This document shows, piece by piece, positions 43,438 through 51,444 of a stretch of 64,000 bases of DNA. The DNA is taken from assembly GCF_001014645.1 (NCBI RefSeq), contig NZ_LASZ01000005.1:124001-188000 (forward strand). Reading direction: 5' to 3'. The translations under genes and the position numbers were made by a program. This DNA is from Luteimonas sp. FCS-9. GTDB taxonomy: Bacteria; Pseudomonadota; Gammaproteobacteria; Xanthomonadales; Xanthomonadaceae. Every line of letters begins with the position of its first letter. The first letter of the stretch is position 1. The notes beneath the pieces are model-generated. The model had not been told where the DNA came from, made no database searches, and was given only the letters and a program-made list of their open reading frames with translations.

Positions 43438-43460
43438 CCGCCTTCCTCCCCGGAAGGCGG
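43438..43460. terminator. Hairpin after katG, no U-tract
   Basis: A perfect 9-bp stem, CCGCCTTCC and GGAAGGCGG, around a TCCCC loop, 31 bp after the katG stop, in the gap convergent with hslR. There is no T-run on either side, so it may be a Rho-assisted or transcript-protecting stem rather than an intrinsic terminator. Confidence 0.4.
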
Positions 43461-43545
43461 CGTATCGCCGGCTGCTCGACTGGTTGTTGCGCGATGGACG
43501 CCTGCCCGACGACGCGAACGAGCTCGGCGACCGGGCGCGCCGACG

Positions 43546-43959
43546 CTACAGCGCGTCGATGTCGCCCAAGGCCCGGATCAGGCGGCGGGCGCGCTTGTCG
43601 GGCTTGTGTTCGGGCGCCTGGTAGCCGGCGCGCTGCGCGCGCTGTTCGGCCACGCGCGCCAGCCGTGCGGCACGCGACGCCTCGGATTCGGTGTACAGGC
43701 CCTGTGCCACGCTGGCCGGGCCCCGCGTGTCCGACAGGCCGGCCACGGCGACCTCGAACACCTCATCGCCGCGGGCGACGCGCAACGCGTCGCCGACACG
43801 GACCGCACGCGCGGGTTTGGCGCGCTGGCCGCCGACGTCGACCTTGCCGGTCTCGATCGCCTGCTTGGCCAGTGCGCGGGTCTTGAAGAACCGCGCGGCC
43901 CACAGCCAGAGGTCGAGGCGGACGCTGTCGGCGATGTTGGGAACCCGGGCTTCGCTCAT
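43546..43959 (-). CDS. hslR: Ribosome-associated heat shock protein Hsp15
   Basis: Hsp15 binds free 50S subunits that still carry a nascent chain and helps recycle them after heat stress. The 137-residue protein opens with an S4 RNA-binding domain: VRLDLWLWAARFFKTRALAK, then AIETGKVDVGGQRAKPARAV and RVGDALRVARGDEVFEVAVA. A basic tail (RAARLARVAEQRAQRAGYQA) follows. The ATG at 43957-43959 overlaps the stop of the sensor kinase gene (ATGA), so it is the last gene of the PepSY-regulator-kinase operon. This links a ribosome rescue factor to an envelope-sensing system. It is convergent with katG. Confidence 0.92.
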   Translation of the reverse strand: MSEARVPNIADSVRLDLWLWAARFFKTRALAKQAIETGKVDVGGQRAKPARAVRVGDALRVARGDEVFEVAVAGLSDTRGPASVAQGLYTESEASRAARLARVAEQRAQRAGYQAPEHKPDKRARRLIRALGDIDAL

Positions 43960-45296
43960 GCGCCCGATATCGGTGCGCCGGCCGGCAAATCAAGCGCGGC
44001 GCGGAAGCCGCCGGGGCGGTTGTCGAGGACCAGGCGTCCGTCGTAGCCGGCCGCGATGCCGTCGACGATCGACAGACCCAGGCCGTGGCCGGGCACCCGG
44101 CTGTCGAGGCGCACGCCGCGCTGCAGGGCCTGCGCCATCGCCTCAGGGCGCATGCCCGGGCCATCGTCGTCGACGGCGATGCGCAGTCGGTCGCCTTCGC
44201 GCCCGGCGTGGATGCGCACCGCCGTGCGTGCCCACTTCACCGCGTTGTCGAGCAGGTTGCCGAGCATCTCTTCCAGGTCCTCGCGCGCACCGGCGAACAC
44301 CAGGTCCGGCGCGATGTCGCCGGCGAACGCCACGCGGTCTCCGGCCGTGCGCGCGAACAGCGCGCGCAGCGCCTCGACCACTGGCGCCACCGGTGTGCGC
44401 CGGCGCGCGTCGAATGCGAAGCCGCCGGCGAGCCGGCGCTCGACCTCGCCGCGCATGCGCTGCACCTGCGCGGCGACCAGGCCGGCGATGTCCTCGCCCG
44501 GCGCCTGCGCCTCGGCCGACAGCACGGCCAGTGGCGTCTTGAGCGCATGCGCGAGATCCTCGGCCGCGTGCCGCGCGCGCGAGACCCGACGCGCATGCTC
44601 GTCGAGCAGTTCGTCGATCTGCTCGGCCAGCGGCGCCGCCTCGGCCGGCCAGCGTTCGCCGCCGAAGCGTACGTCGTCGCCATTGCGGACCCGCTGCAGG
44701 ATGCCGCGCATGCGATGCAGCGGGCGCAGCCCCCACTCCACCTGCCAGGCCAACAGTGCGAGCAGGACAGCGGCCGCACCGGCGAATGCGAGCATCGCCA
44801 TCCGGCGGAACTCGCGCGTCTCGGCGATCACGTCGCCGCGGTCGGCCGCCACGTAGACCGGGATCGACGCGGCGACGTCGGGCAGGCGCAGTTGCTGGGC
44901 GCGCACGCGCAGGTGTTGCCCGCGCGGGCCCTCGGCATCGAACCGCGCGGCCGGGCCGCGCGCGACGGGCGTGGACGGCAATTCGTCGTCCCACAACGAC
45001 CGCGAGCCGATCGCCTCGCCGCCATCGCCGATCCGCCAGTACCAGCCGGAGAACACCCGGGTCCAGCGCTCGTCGGCGGGCGTGCGGCGCAACTGCCAGC
45101 CGCCGTCCGGGCGCGCCTCGATCAGCCCGGCCAGCGTCGCGAAATCGTCGTCGAGGCGGCGGTCGAGCGCGCGCTCGCCCGAGCGCTCGAACATCGCGCC
45201 CAGCAGGCCGCCGGCGATCGCGGCCGAGATCGCCACGCCCAGCGCGCCGGCCAGCCACAGGCGCCAGCGCAGCGACAGCGCCCGCGCACCGGTCAC
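43956..45296 (-). CDS. PhoQ-like sensor histidine kinase
   Basis: A 446-residue membrane kinase. It has a first membrane helix (LWLAGALGVAISAAIAGGLL), a periplasmic region of about 130 residues, and a second helix (MAMLAFAGAAAVLLALLAWQ). A HAMP-like segment (LRPLHRMRGILQRVRNGDD) follows, then the phosphoacceptor AAEDLAHALKTPLAVLSAEA with the H-A-L-K-T-P form seen in PhoQ. The ATPase has MLGNLLDNAVKWA (N box), VDDDGPGM (G1) and GHGLGLSIVDGIAAGY (G2). The GTG start at 45294-45296 overlaps the regulator's TGA (GTGA). The ligand is unknown; the periplasmic domain is not evidently acidic as in enteric PhoQ. Confidence 0.92.
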   Translation of the reverse strand: MTGARALSLRWRLWLAGALGVAISAAIAGGLLGAMFERSGERALDRRLDDDFATLAGLIEARPDGGWQLRRTPADERWTRVFSGWYWRIGDGGEAIGSRSLWDDELPSTPVARGPAARFDAEGPRGQHLRVRAQQLRLPDVAASIPVYVAADRGDVIAETREFRRMAMLAFAGAAAVLLALLAWQVEWGLRPLHRMRGILQRVRNGDDVRFGGERWPAEAAPLAEQIDELLDEHARRVSRARHAAEDLAHALKTPLAVLSAEAQAPGEDIAGLVAAQVQRMRGEVERRLAGGFAFDARRRTPVAPVVEALRALFARTAGDRVAFAGDIAPDLVFAGAREDLEEMLGNLLDNAVKWARTAVRIHAGREGDRLRIAVDDDGPGMRPEAMAQALQRGVRLDSRVPGHGLGLSIVDGIAAGYDGRLVLDNRPGGFRAALDLPAGAPISGA

Positions 45297-45955
45297 GGCG
45301 ACGCCGACAGCCGGAACCCCTGCCCGCGCACGGTGTGCAGCAGCGCGACGCCGAGCTTGCGGCGGATGCGTCCGACCAGCACGTCGAGCACGTTCGAATC
45401 GGGGTCGTAGCCGTTGTCGTAGACGTGCTCGCCGAGTTCGGCGCGGCTGACGACGCGTCCGGCGTGGTGCATCAGGTAGGCGAGGATGCGGTACTCCTGC
45501 GCGGTCAGCGCCAGCGGATCGCCGTCGAGCGCGAAGCGGCCGGCGTGCGCATCGAGCTCGAGCCCGCCGCAACGCAGCCGCGGCGAGGCGTGGCCGGCGC
45601 TGCGGCGGATCAGCGCCTGCAGGCGCAGCACCAGTTCCTCGATCTGGAACGGCTTGGTCAGGTAGTCGTCGGCGCCGGCGTTGAAGCCGGCGAGCTTGTC
45701 GTGCCAGCGACTGCGCGCGGTCAGCACCAGCACCGGCAGCGCCAGTCCGGCCTCGCGCCAGCGGTGCAGGACCGAGACGCCGTCCAGGCCCGGCAGGCCG
45801 AGGTCGAGCACGGCGGCATCGTAGGCCTCGGTCTGGCCGCGGAACTCGGCATCCGTGCCGTCGTCGACGCGATCGACGGCGAATCCGGCCGCGGCGAGCG
45901 CGGCGGCCACCCGCGCCGCGAGTTCGGCGTCGTCCTCGGCCAGCAGGATGCGCAT
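45293..45955 (-). CDS. OmpR/PhoP-family response regulator
   Basis: A 220-residue two-domain regulator. The receiver has acidic residues in MRILLAEDDAELAAR, the phosphoacceptor aspartate in AAVLDLGLPGLDGV (D51) and the lysine region in YLTKPFQIEELVLRL. The OmpR-type winged helix ends with VSRAELGEHVYDNGYDPDSN then VLDVLVGRIRRKLGVALLHT. The string GYDPDSNVLDVLVGRIRRKL is typical of PhoP/QseB-like regulators. The ATG at 45953-45955 shares one base with the PepSY gene stop, and its own stop overlaps the kinase start. Three tandem AACG-type repeats upstream of the operon are candidate binding sites. Confidence 0.94.
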   Translation of the reverse strand: MRILLAEDDAELAARVAAALAAAGFAVDRVDDGTDAEFRGQTEAYDAAVLDLGLPGLDGVSVLHRWREAGLALPVLVLTARSRWHDKLAGFNAGADDYLTKPFQIEELVLRLQALIRRSAGHASPRLRCGGLELDAHAGRFALDGDPLALTAQEYRILAYLMHHAGRVVSRAELGEHVYDNGYDPDSNVLDVLVGRIRRKLGVALLHTVRGQGFRLSASP

Positions 45956-46266
45956 CAGTCGTCGATCTCGACCTCGAGCAGGCGCCCGGTCCGCGCATCG
46001 TACTTGAGCTCGGCGACGCGGCCGTCCTCCATCAGGATCTCGATCTCGTACTCGTCGTCGTCCTCGTCGAGCTCGACCTCGAGCACGCGGCCGGGAAAGC
46101 GGCGCTCGGCATCGGCGAGCAGCCGTTCCAGGCGGACGAACTCGCCGCTGCGCACGCTCTCGCGGGCGTAGTCGGCGCCACGGCGACCATCGGGCGCGTC
46201 GGCGTGCAGCGGCGCGGCCAGCAGGCCGGCGAGGAACAGCGAGAGCGGGAGCAGGAGACGTCGCAT
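45955..46266 (-). CDS. Exported PepSY-domain protein, first gene of the two-component operon
   Basis: A 103-residue exported protein. The signal peptide is MRRLLLPLSLFLAGLLAAPL through HADA. The PepSY domain covers RLERLLADAERRFPGRVLEV and ELDEDDDEYEIEILMEDGRV, ending ELKYDARTGRLLEVEIDD. PepSY domains often modulate proteases or sensor kinases in the periplasm. The gene begins the operon PepSY-regulator-kinase-hslR, with 1-nt overlap to the regulator, so a role as a periplasmic modulator of the kinase is plausible but inferred. The divergent gene at 46395 encodes a paralogue. The middle is strongly acidic, which could bind cations. Confidence 0.88.
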   Translation of the reverse strand: MRRLLLPLSLFLAGLLAAPLHADAPDGRRGADYARESVRSGEFVRLERLLADAERRFPGRVLEVELDEDDDEYEIEILMEDGRVAELKYDARTGRLLEVEIDD

Positions 46267-46394
46267 GGCGCCAGTGTGGGCGGGCGGATTAACGATTCGA
46301 TGAACGGCTCGATCAGAACGCGGTTAGGCGCGATCGGGAGACTGCGCCTCGACCGGTCGCCGACCGGACCCGCCATCGACACGAGGACCATGCC
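46267..46394. promoter_or_regulatory. Divergent control region between the two PepSY genes
   Basis: The 128-bp gap contains direct repeats AT(T/G)AACG at 46287-46293 and 46299-46305 and a third AACG at 46316-46319 in a similar context (CAGAACG). Tandem half-sites about one helical turn apart are what OmpR/PhoP-family regulators bind. They lie 20-50 bp upstream of the leftward operon start. Autoregulation and shared control of both PepSY genes is inferred. Confidence 0.45.
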
Positions 46395-46721
46395 ATGAAG
46401 CACCGTATCGCCATCGCCAGCCTGATCGCCGCCATCGGCGTCGCCATTGCACTGCCCGTCGCGTTGGCACAGGACCGTGACGACCGCGGCGATCGCCAGC
46501 ACGCGGCCGCCGCGGCGCAGGCCGACCCGCGGGCGCGCGCCAACGCGGCCTCGCTCGACCGCATCCTCGCCGATGCGCAGCGCCGTCATCCTGGCCGCGT
46601 GATCGATGTGTCCTATGGAGACGGCGAGTACGACGTCGACATCCGCCAGAACGACGGGCGCATCGTCGAACTCGAGTATTCGGCGCGCACCGGCCGCCTG
46701 CTCGAGACCGACTACGACTGA
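46395..46721 (+). CDS. Exported PepSY-domain protein, divergent paralogue
   Basis: A 108-residue exported protein. The signal peptide is KHRIAIASLIAAIGVAIALP through VALAQ. A short Asp/Arg-rich linker (DRDDRGDRQHAAAAAQADPR) precedes the PepSY domain: LDRILADAQRRHPGRVIDVS, DGEYDVDIRQNDGRIVELEY and SARTGRLLETDYD. It shares RxLADAxRRxPGRV and ARTGRLLE with the protein encoded at 45955, so the two are paralogues transcribed in opposite directions from a common control region. The start ATG at 46395 is the first codon of the signal peptide. A strong terminator follows. Confidence 0.88.
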   Translation: MKHRIAIASLIAAIGVAIALPVALAQDRDDRGDRQHAAAAAQADPRARANAASLDRILADAQRRHPGRVIDVSYGDGEYDVDIRQNDGRIVELEYSARTGRLLETDYD

Positions 46722-46749
46722 GCGCGGCACGCCATCGCGCACGACCTGA

Positions 46750-46779
46750 GGGCGCCGGATGCGGATCCGGCGCCCTTTT
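46750..46779 (+). terminator. Intrinsic terminator of the divergent PepSY gene
   Basis: A perfect 11-bp stem, GGGCGCCGGAT and ATCCGGCGCCC, around a GCGG loop, followed by TTTT, 29 bp after the stop codon. Confidence 0.9.
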
Positions 46780-46821
46780 CGCGCGTCTCGAATTGCCGGA
46801 CCTGTCCGAGGTTCATCGTGG

Positions 46822-46916
46822 GCGCCTGCCGGGTACCGCGCCCAGTCGCGGCCCGATATCCGCTTTGTGGTCACGGCACCCGGCAGGCGCTGGACACGGA
46901 TGCGATCGCGGATCGG
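46822..46916 (-). repeat. 100-bp structured dispersed repeat, copy 3 (inverse orientation)
   Basis: The minus strand carries the same 69-base core as copies 1 and 2 (46822-46890), preceded by 26 bases of the shared leader (46891-46916). The core differs from copy 2 at one base and from copy 1 at three. It lies 6 kb from the other copies, between two terminators in a convergent gap. Confidence 0.85.
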
Positions 46917-47029
46917 AACGCGGCGTGACCGTCAGCACGACGCGCGCATCAACGCCGGACATTGGGTCGGACGAACAGGCGGGACGGCAGGAGCGCATCG
47001 AGCGAGGCATTTCCAAGCCCGCAAACGCA

Positions 47030-47053
47030 GACGGCCGCCTTGCGGCGGCCGTC
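47030..47053 (-). terminator. Hairpin terminator of rplS
   Basis: A 10-bp stem, GACGGCCGCC and GGCGGCCGTC, with a TTGC loop, 23 bp after the rplS stop. On the minus strand it is followed by TGCGTTTGC, a weak T-tract. Confidence 0.65.
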
Positions 47054-47076
47054 GTGCGACATCGAAGCGGGCCCGA

Positions 47077-47517
47077 TTACTCGGCGGCCGGCGCCGGTGC
47101 GGCGGCAGCGGCCTTGTCGGCGCGCGCCTTCTCGTTCTTGGCCTTCGCCGAAGCCGACAGATCTTCCTTGATGCGGGCCTTCTTGCCTTCCAGGCCGCGC
47201 AGGTAGTACAGCTTGCCGGCGCGGACCTTGCCGCGGCGCTTGACTTCGACCGACTCGATCTGCGCGCTGTGGCTCTGGAAGACGCGCTCGACGCCGTAGC
47301 CGTGCGAGATCTTGCGCACGGTGAACGCGGAGTTCAGGCCGGCGTTCTTCTTGCCGATGACCACGCCTTCGTAGGCCTGCACGCGCTCGCGGTTGCCTTC
47401 CTTGACCTTGACGTTGACGACGACGGTGTCGCCGGGGCCGAAGTCGGGAAGCTCGCGCGCGGTCTGGGCGCTTTCGAATTCCTGCAGCAGGGTGTTCAGG
47501 GAGGGCTTGGTGGTCAT
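47077..47517 (-). CDS. rplS: 50S ribosomal protein L19
   Basis: L19 lies at the 30S-50S interface. The 146-residue protein starts [20 protein letters not shown]. It has the conserved [60 protein letters not shown] and [20 protein letters not shown]. About 25 residues beyond the E. coli length form a Lys/Ala-rich tail ([19 protein letters not shown]), as in several Xanthomonadaceae. The ATG is at 47515-47517. It is the last gene of rpsP-rimM-trmD-rplS, but a 146-bp gap before it contains its own TATAAT, so separate control is likely. Confidence 0.98.
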   Translation of the reverse strand: MTTKPSLNTLLQEFESAQTARELPDFGPGDTVVVNVKVKEGNRERVQAYEGVVIGKKNAGLNSAFTVRKISHGYGVERVFQSHSAQIESVEVKRRGKVRAGKLYYLRGLEGKKARIKEDLSASAKAKNEKARADKAAAAAPAPAAE

Positions 47518-47612
47518 GGTCTTGGCCTGTTGGAGTCGTTGTAGGCGTGGTGCACGTGGACGCACGCTCTGGCATGGCGGGCTCGACGGCCCGTTGTTTC
47601 GGTTAGCCGCGC

Positions 47613-47618
47613 ATTATA
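47613..47618 (-). promoter_or_regulatory. -10 element for rplS inside the rpsP operon
   Basis: TATAAT on the minus strand, preceded by C and followed by GCGCGG, about 95 nt before the rplS start. It lies in the 146-bp gap after trmD and indicates an internal promoter. The -35 region is poor. Confidence 0.5.
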
Positions 47619-47663
47619 GGCGCAGCTGCACGGCGAATGCCACCGCCGCGCGGGGGCACCCGG

Positions 47664-48473
47664 TCAGGCCTCCGGATCGGCGTCGCGCTCCGCCCGCCAG
47701 GCCGCGAGCAGCCGCCGGTCGGCCTTGCCGAGCGCGGACTCGTCGAGCAGGTCCGGGCGCCGCACGGCGGTGCGCGCCAGCGACTGCTGCCGGCGCCAGG
47801 CGGCGATCTGCGCGTGGTTGCCCGACAGCAGCACGTCGGGCACGCGCCCCAGGGCGTGCTCGACGGGCCGGGTGTAGTGCGGACAGTCGAGCAGGCCGTC
47901 GCCCTCGAAGCTGTCCTGTGCGGCCGAATCGGCATCGTTCAGCGCGCCGTCCTGCAGCCGTGCCACTGCGTCGACGACGACCGCCGCGGCCAGCTCCCCG
48001 CCCGAGAGCACGTAATCGCCGATCGACAGTTCCTCGTCCACCTCGGCCTGGAGCAAGCGTTCGTCGACGCCCTCGTAGCGGCCGCACAGCAGGATCAGTC
48101 GCGGCAGCGCGGCGAGTTCGCGCACTTTCGCCTGGGTCAGCGGCCGGCCCTGCGGACTCATGTAGATCGTCCGCGCCGGCGCCGGATCGGCGGCGCGCGC
48201 GGCGGCGAGCGCGGCGCGCAGCGGCTCGATCAGCATCACCATGCCGGGCCCACCGCCGAACGGGCGGTCGTCGACCCGGCGGTAGTTGCCCTGGGCGTAG
48301 TCGCGTGGATTCCAGCCCTGCAGCGCGACCAGTCCCCGTTCGCGCGCCCGCCCGACCACGCCGACCGCGGCCGCCTGGTCGATGAACTCGGGAAACAGAC
48401 TGACGACGTCGATGCGGATGGCGCCGGACTTCGTGATCCGGGCGTCGGGAACCGGTGCAGCTTCGGACGTCAT
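47664..48473 (-). CDS. trmD: tRNA (guanine-N1)-methyltransferase
   Basis: TrmD methylates G37 of tRNAs reading CNN codons, which prevents frameshifting. The 269-residue protein has [40 protein letters not shown], the knot region [16 protein letters not shown] and [20 protein letters not shown]. These are the SPOUT-family knot and SAM-binding blocks. [14 protein letters not shown] and [20 protein letters not shown] complete the pattern. The ATG at 48471-48473 adds a 19-residue N-terminal tail ([20 protein letters not shown]) before the core; the internal start choice is uncertain. Operon position after rimM is standard. Confidence 0.97.
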   Translation of the reverse strand: MTSEAAPVPDARITKSGAIRIDVVSLFPEFIDQAAAVGVVGRARERGLVALQGWNPRDYAQGNYRRVDDRPFGGGPGMVMLIEPLRAALAAARAADPAPARTIYMSPQGRPLTQAKVRELAALPRLILLCGRYEGVDERLLQAEVDEELSIGDYVLSGGELAAAVVVDAVARLQDGALNDADSAAQDSFEGDGLLDCPHYTRPVEHALGRVPDVLLSGNHAQIAAWRRQQSLARTAVRRPDLLDESALGKADRRLLAAWRAERDADPEA

Positions 48474-48519
48474 GACGGCTCCTCCCAATCCCGGGTCCCC
48501 GTTCCCGAATCCCGGCCTT

Positions 48520-49047
48520 TCAGAACTCCGCATCCCAGTCGACCGTCACCACGCCGGCGTCGAAGTCGACCGAGACGACGTAGTCGGGGATCACGAACGG
48601 AATCATGCGCTCGCGCTCGCCGTGGGCGACCAGCACGTCGTTGGCGCCGGTCGAGAACAGGTGCGAGACGGTGCCCAGGTCCGCGCCATCGAGGTTGCGC
48701 ACGTGCAGGCCCTCGAGGTCGACCCAGTAGTACTCGCCCGGCGCGGGCGGCGGCAGCGCGTCGCGCGGCACCCAGACCTCGAGCCCGCGCGTGGCCTCGG
48801 CGGCATCGCGGTCGGCGATGTCGGGCAGCGTGGCGACCACGCCCTTGGGCGTCTCGCGACCGCGCGCGCCCGACAGCGTGCGCTCGCCGCCGCGGCCGTC
48901 GCGCAGCACCCAGGGCTGGTAGCGGAAGATCGCGCTGCGCGGTTCGGTGAACGACTCGAGCTTCACCTCGCCACGCACGCCGAACGCGCCATGGACCTTG
49001 CCCAGCTGGATCATCCGCTGGGAAGGCTGGCGCGTCGGGTCGTTCAT
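48520..49047 (-). CDS. rimM: Ribosome maturation factor RimM
   Basis: RimM helps assemble the head of the 30S subunit by binding S19. The 175-residue protein has the N-terminal barrel [20 protein letters not shown] and [20 protein letters not shown]. The PRC-barrel domain contains [20 protein letters not shown] and [20 protein letters not shown], ending [20 protein letters not shown]. The ATG at 49045-49047 gives a short tail before the conserved start; the frame is open 11 codons further up. It sits between rpsP and trmD as in E. coli. Confidence 0.96.
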   Translation of the reverse strand: MNDPTRQPSQRMIQLGKVHGAFGVRGEVKLESFTEPRSAIFRYQPWVLRDGRGGERTLSGARGRETPKGVVATLPDIADRDAAEATRGLEVWVPRDALPPPAPGEYYWVDLEGLHVRNLDGADLGTVSHLFSTGANDVLVAHGERERMIPFVIPDYVVSVDFDAGVVTVDWDAEF

Positions 49048-49083
49048 GTCGGCATGGCCGCGCCCGCAGGCGCGGCCCACGGG

Positions 49084-49344
49084 TCAGGCGGCGGCGACCG
49101 CAGCCTTGCCCGCTTCCTTGTACAGGGCGCGGACCTTGTCGCTCATCTGGGCACCGTTCTTGACCCAGTGGTCGACGCGCTCGGTGTCGAGGACGACGCG
49201 CTGCTCGCCGCCGGTCGCGACCGGGTTGTAGTAGCCCACGCGCTCGATGTTGCGGCCGTCGCGCGCGCTGCGCGAGTCGGTCACGATGATGTGGTAGAAC
49301 GGACGCTTCTTGGCGCCGCCGCGCGTCAGACGGATCTTGACCAT
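49084..49344 (-). CDS. rpsP: 30S ribosomal protein S16
   Basis: S16 is a primary assembly protein of the 30S subunit. The 86-residue protein starts [20 protein letters not shown] and has [26 protein letters not shown] and [20 protein letters not shown]. Length and motifs are standard. The ATG is at 49342-49344. It is the first gene of the rpsP-rimM-trmD-rplS operon and is preceded by a good promoter (TATAAT at 49395-49400, GCGACA at 49418-49423). Confidence 0.98.
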   Translation of the reverse strand: MVKIRLTRGGAKKRPFYHIIVTDSRSARDGRNIERVGYYNPVATGGEQRVVLDTERVDHWVKNGAQMSDKVRALYKEAGKAAVAAA

Positions 49345-49394
49345 TGCTTTGCTTCCTGTGTTGCCCAGTCGCCACGGTGGCGAGGTAAGCCGGC

Positions 49395-49423
49395 GATTAT
49401 AGCCGAGCTCTGGGCGCTTGTCG
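49395..49423 (-). promoter_or_regulatory. Promoter of the rpsP operon
   Basis: On the minus strand the -35 is GCGACA (49418-49423, four of six consensus bases), the spacer is 17 bp and the -10 is a perfect TATAAT (49395-49400). The discriminator is CGCCGG. The start codon is about 50 nt downstream. This is the best promoter in the window. Confidence 0.65.
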
Positions 49424-49470
49424 CAAGCGGTCTTCCGGCCTGCGCATCCGAGAGTGGTCCGGTGACGCTC

Positions 49471-49492
49471 CGCGCCCCGAGGGCGCTCCTAC
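49471..49492. repeat. Degenerate single arm of the REP-like family
   Basis: CGCGCCCCGAGGGCGCTCCTAC resembles the right arm of the family, with changes in the middle. It lies between the pabC stop and the rpsP promoter. No left arm is visible, so it is a partial or decayed copy. Confidence 0.4.
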
Positions 49493-49537
49493 AGCCGGCG
49501 CCGCAACTGGGCGATCGCGCACGCAGCCCACGCCTCG

Positions 49538-50368
49538 CTACCGCACGGCTGTCCCGACCGGCGTCCACGGCTGCGACGCGAGCAGCGCGCGCAGCCGCGC
49601 GAGCGCCGGAGCATCGGCATCGAAGCGCAGCCCGTCGATCGCCGCGATCGCACGCAGGCCGGCGCTGTTGCACGCGAACGCGGCCTGGAACCGGCCGCAG
49701 TCGGGCAGCCGCAGCACGGCCTCGCGCTGGGCGATGCCGGCCGCGTCGAGCGCCGCGCGCAGCAACGCCTCGGCGGTCCCGCGCAGCGCCGGTGCGCGCG
49801 GCCAGACCACGCCCCCGTCGGCCCCCACGAAGCCGACGTTCCACAGCGCGCCCTCGCCGATCGTGCCGTCGGCCGCGACCAGCAGCGCGTCGTCGAAGCC
49901 GGCCAGCGCGGCCTGCCGGCGCGCGTGCAGCGACGGCAGCGTCGCGGCGTGCTTGAGATGGGCCAGCGCGCGGACGTGGACGTGCGAGGCCAGCCGCAGC
50001 GGCGCAGCCGGCGGCTCGCGCGGTGGCGACAGCGCGACCAGCAGGGCGACCGGCACCACGTCGCCGCGCTCCACGGCCGCGACGTCGCGCGCGAACGCGG
50101 AGATGCGCAGCGTCGCGTCGTCGACGCCGGCCGCGGCGAGCGCCGAGGCCATCGCGTCCTGGATGCGTGCGGGTGCAAGGGGGCTGCCGAACAGTTCGAG
50201 GTTCGCGGCCTGCAGGCGCGCCAGATGCAGGTCCAGGCCCTGCACCGCGCGCCCGCGCACCTGCAGCGTCGAGAGATGTCCGTAGTTGACCAGCGCGGCG
50301 GCCAGATCCCCTGCCCCGGCCGGCCGGCCGTCGATCCAGTGGCTGGACTCGTCGGCCGCGCGCGTCAC
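49538..50368 (-). CDS. pabC: Aminodeoxychorismate lyase-like PLP enzyme (class IV aminotransferase fold)
   Basis: PabC releases 4-aminobenzoate and pyruvate from aminodeoxychorismate in folate synthesis. The 276-residue protein has the fold-type IV pattern. The catalytic lysine is in RALAHLKHAATLPSLHARRQ (about residue 139) and the glutamate loop is DGTIGEGALWNVGFVG. The N-terminal WIDGRPAGAGDLAAALVNYG block is family-typical. No pabA/pabB or pabC-yceG-tmk neighbours are present, so assignment among PabC, branched-chain and D-amino-acid transaminases is not certain. The GTG at 50366-50368 overlaps the upstream TGA (GTGA); the frame stays open 8 codons further. Confidence 0.78.
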   Translation of the reverse strand: MTRAADESSHWIDGRPAGAGDLAAALVNYGHLSTLQVRGRAVQGLDLHLARLQAANLELFGSPLAPARIQDAMASALAAAGVDDATLRISAFARDVAAVERGDVVPVALLVALSPPREPPAAPLRLASHVHVRALAHLKHAATLPSLHARRQAALAGFDDALLVAADGTIGEGALWNVGFVGADGGVVWPRAPALRGTAEALLRAALDAAGIAQREAVLRLPDCGRFQAAFACNSAGLRAIAAIDGLRFDADAPALARLRALLASQPWTPVGTAVR

Positions 50369-51444
50369 AGCAGCGCCCGGGCGTCGCGCCACCAGGCCTG
50401 CACGAGTTCACCCGCCGGCCGCGCCTGCGCCTGCCAGGCCGACTGGCCCGCCCAGGCCTGCATCGCATCGAGCCGGCCCTCGCGGACCGCGGCCGCGCGC
50501 ATCGGCGCGGTGAGTCCACGCTGCACCGGGTACGGCCGCGCCGGCGGCGCGTCGCCGCCGGCGGCCGCGCGCACGTAGCCGGTCGCCAGCGCGCGGCCGA
50601 GCCGGCCACTGAACGCGCGCGTCGGCCAGCAGGCTTCCGGCTCGGCCGAGGCCAGCGCATCGGCCCAGGCGGACGCGATGTCGGCCTCGGGCGTCCGCAG
50701 CAGCGCAGTACCGACCTGCACCGCGCTTGCGCCGAGCACCAGCGCCGCGGCGATCCCGCGCCCGTCGGCGATGCCGCCGGCCGCGATCACCGGCACCTCG
50801 AGCGCATCGGCCAGCCGCGGCAGCAGCGAGAACAGCCCGACGAGGCGGCGCTCGGCATCGTCGGCCTCGAACGCGCCGCGATGCCCACCTGCCTCGGCGC
50901 CCTGGGCGACCACCGCATCGGCGCCCGCGGCCTGCGCCGCGCGCGCCTCGTCAAGCGTGGTGACGGTCGCGAACCAGGCGATCCCGGCCGCCTTCAGGCG
51001 TTCGACCTGCGCCGGCGCGAACACCCCCATGATGCTCGAGGCGACCGCTGGCCGCGCAGCCATCAGCGCCTCGAACTGGGCGTCGAAGTCGGCCGGCGCG
51101 GCATCGCCTGCCGATGCCGGCACCACCGGCCCCCAGCGTTCGAGGAACGCGCGGGTCGCCGCCTCGCCGGCCGCGTCGCGCACCGGCGGCGGGTCGGGGA
51201 TCCACAGGTTGACCTGCGCCGGGCCAGCGGTGCGGTCGCGGAACGCGCGCATCCACGTGTCGATCTCGGCCGGCTGCGACAGCACCGCGCCCATCGCGCC
51301 CATGCCGCCAGCCTCGGCGACGGCCGCGGCCAGCGCCGGCGGGCAGGCGCCGGCCATCGGCCCCATCAGGACCGGCACCCGCAGGCCGAAGCGCGCACAG
51401 AATGCGGCGGCCCGCTGGCGCGCCGGGTGGGCGCCCGTGCTCAC
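50365..51444 (-). CDS. Nitronate monooxygenase family flavoprotein
   Basis: A 359-residue FMN-dependent TIM-barrel protein of the nitronate monooxygenase (2-nitropropane dioxygenase)/enoyl reductase II superfamily. It has PVLMGPMAGACPPALAAAVA at the N-terminus and GGMGAMGAVLS (flavin loop). The active-site histidine block is VVAQGAEAGGHRGAFEADDA, and phosphate-binding VPVIAAGGIADGRGIAAALV is followed by GASAVQVGTALLRTPEADI. Nitronate detoxification is the assumed role. The GTG at 51442-51444 overlaps the ffh TGA (GTGA), so it is the middle gene of ffh-nmo-pabC, an unusual grouping. Confidence 0.88.
   Translation of the reverse strand: MSTGAHPARQRAAAFCARFGLRVPVLMGPMAGACPPALAAAVAEAGGMGAMGAVLSQPAEIDTWMRAFRDRTAGPAQVNLWIPDPPPVRDAAGEAATRAFLERWGPVVPASAGDAAPADFDAQFEALMAARPAVASSIMGVFAPAQVERLKAAGIAWFATVTTLDEARAAQAAGADAVVAQGAEAGGHRGAFEADDAERRLVGLFSLLPRLADALEVPVIAAGGIADGRGIAAALVLGASAVQVGTALLRTPEADIASAWADALASAEPEACWPTRAFSGRLGRALATGYVRAAAGGDAPPARPYPVQRGLTAPMRAAAVREGRLDAMQAWAGQSAWQAQARPAGELVQAWWRDARALL

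Larger units (their letters stand above)
46722..47076. other. Intergenic region between convergent PepSY and rplS genes
   Basis: This 355-bp gap holds, in order, the PepSY gene terminator (46750-46779), copy 3 of the 100-bp structured repeat in inverse orientation (46822-46916), about 110 bp without visible features, and the rplS terminator hairpin (47030-47053). No gene is supported. Confidence 0.7.

Noticed and set aside
43461..43545. Short coding-like stretch after katG (translating YRRLLDWLLRDGRLPDD) resembling a phage-type DUF1376 fragment
   Set aside because: It is under 30 codons with no start, and the likeness is too weak to call a pseudogene.
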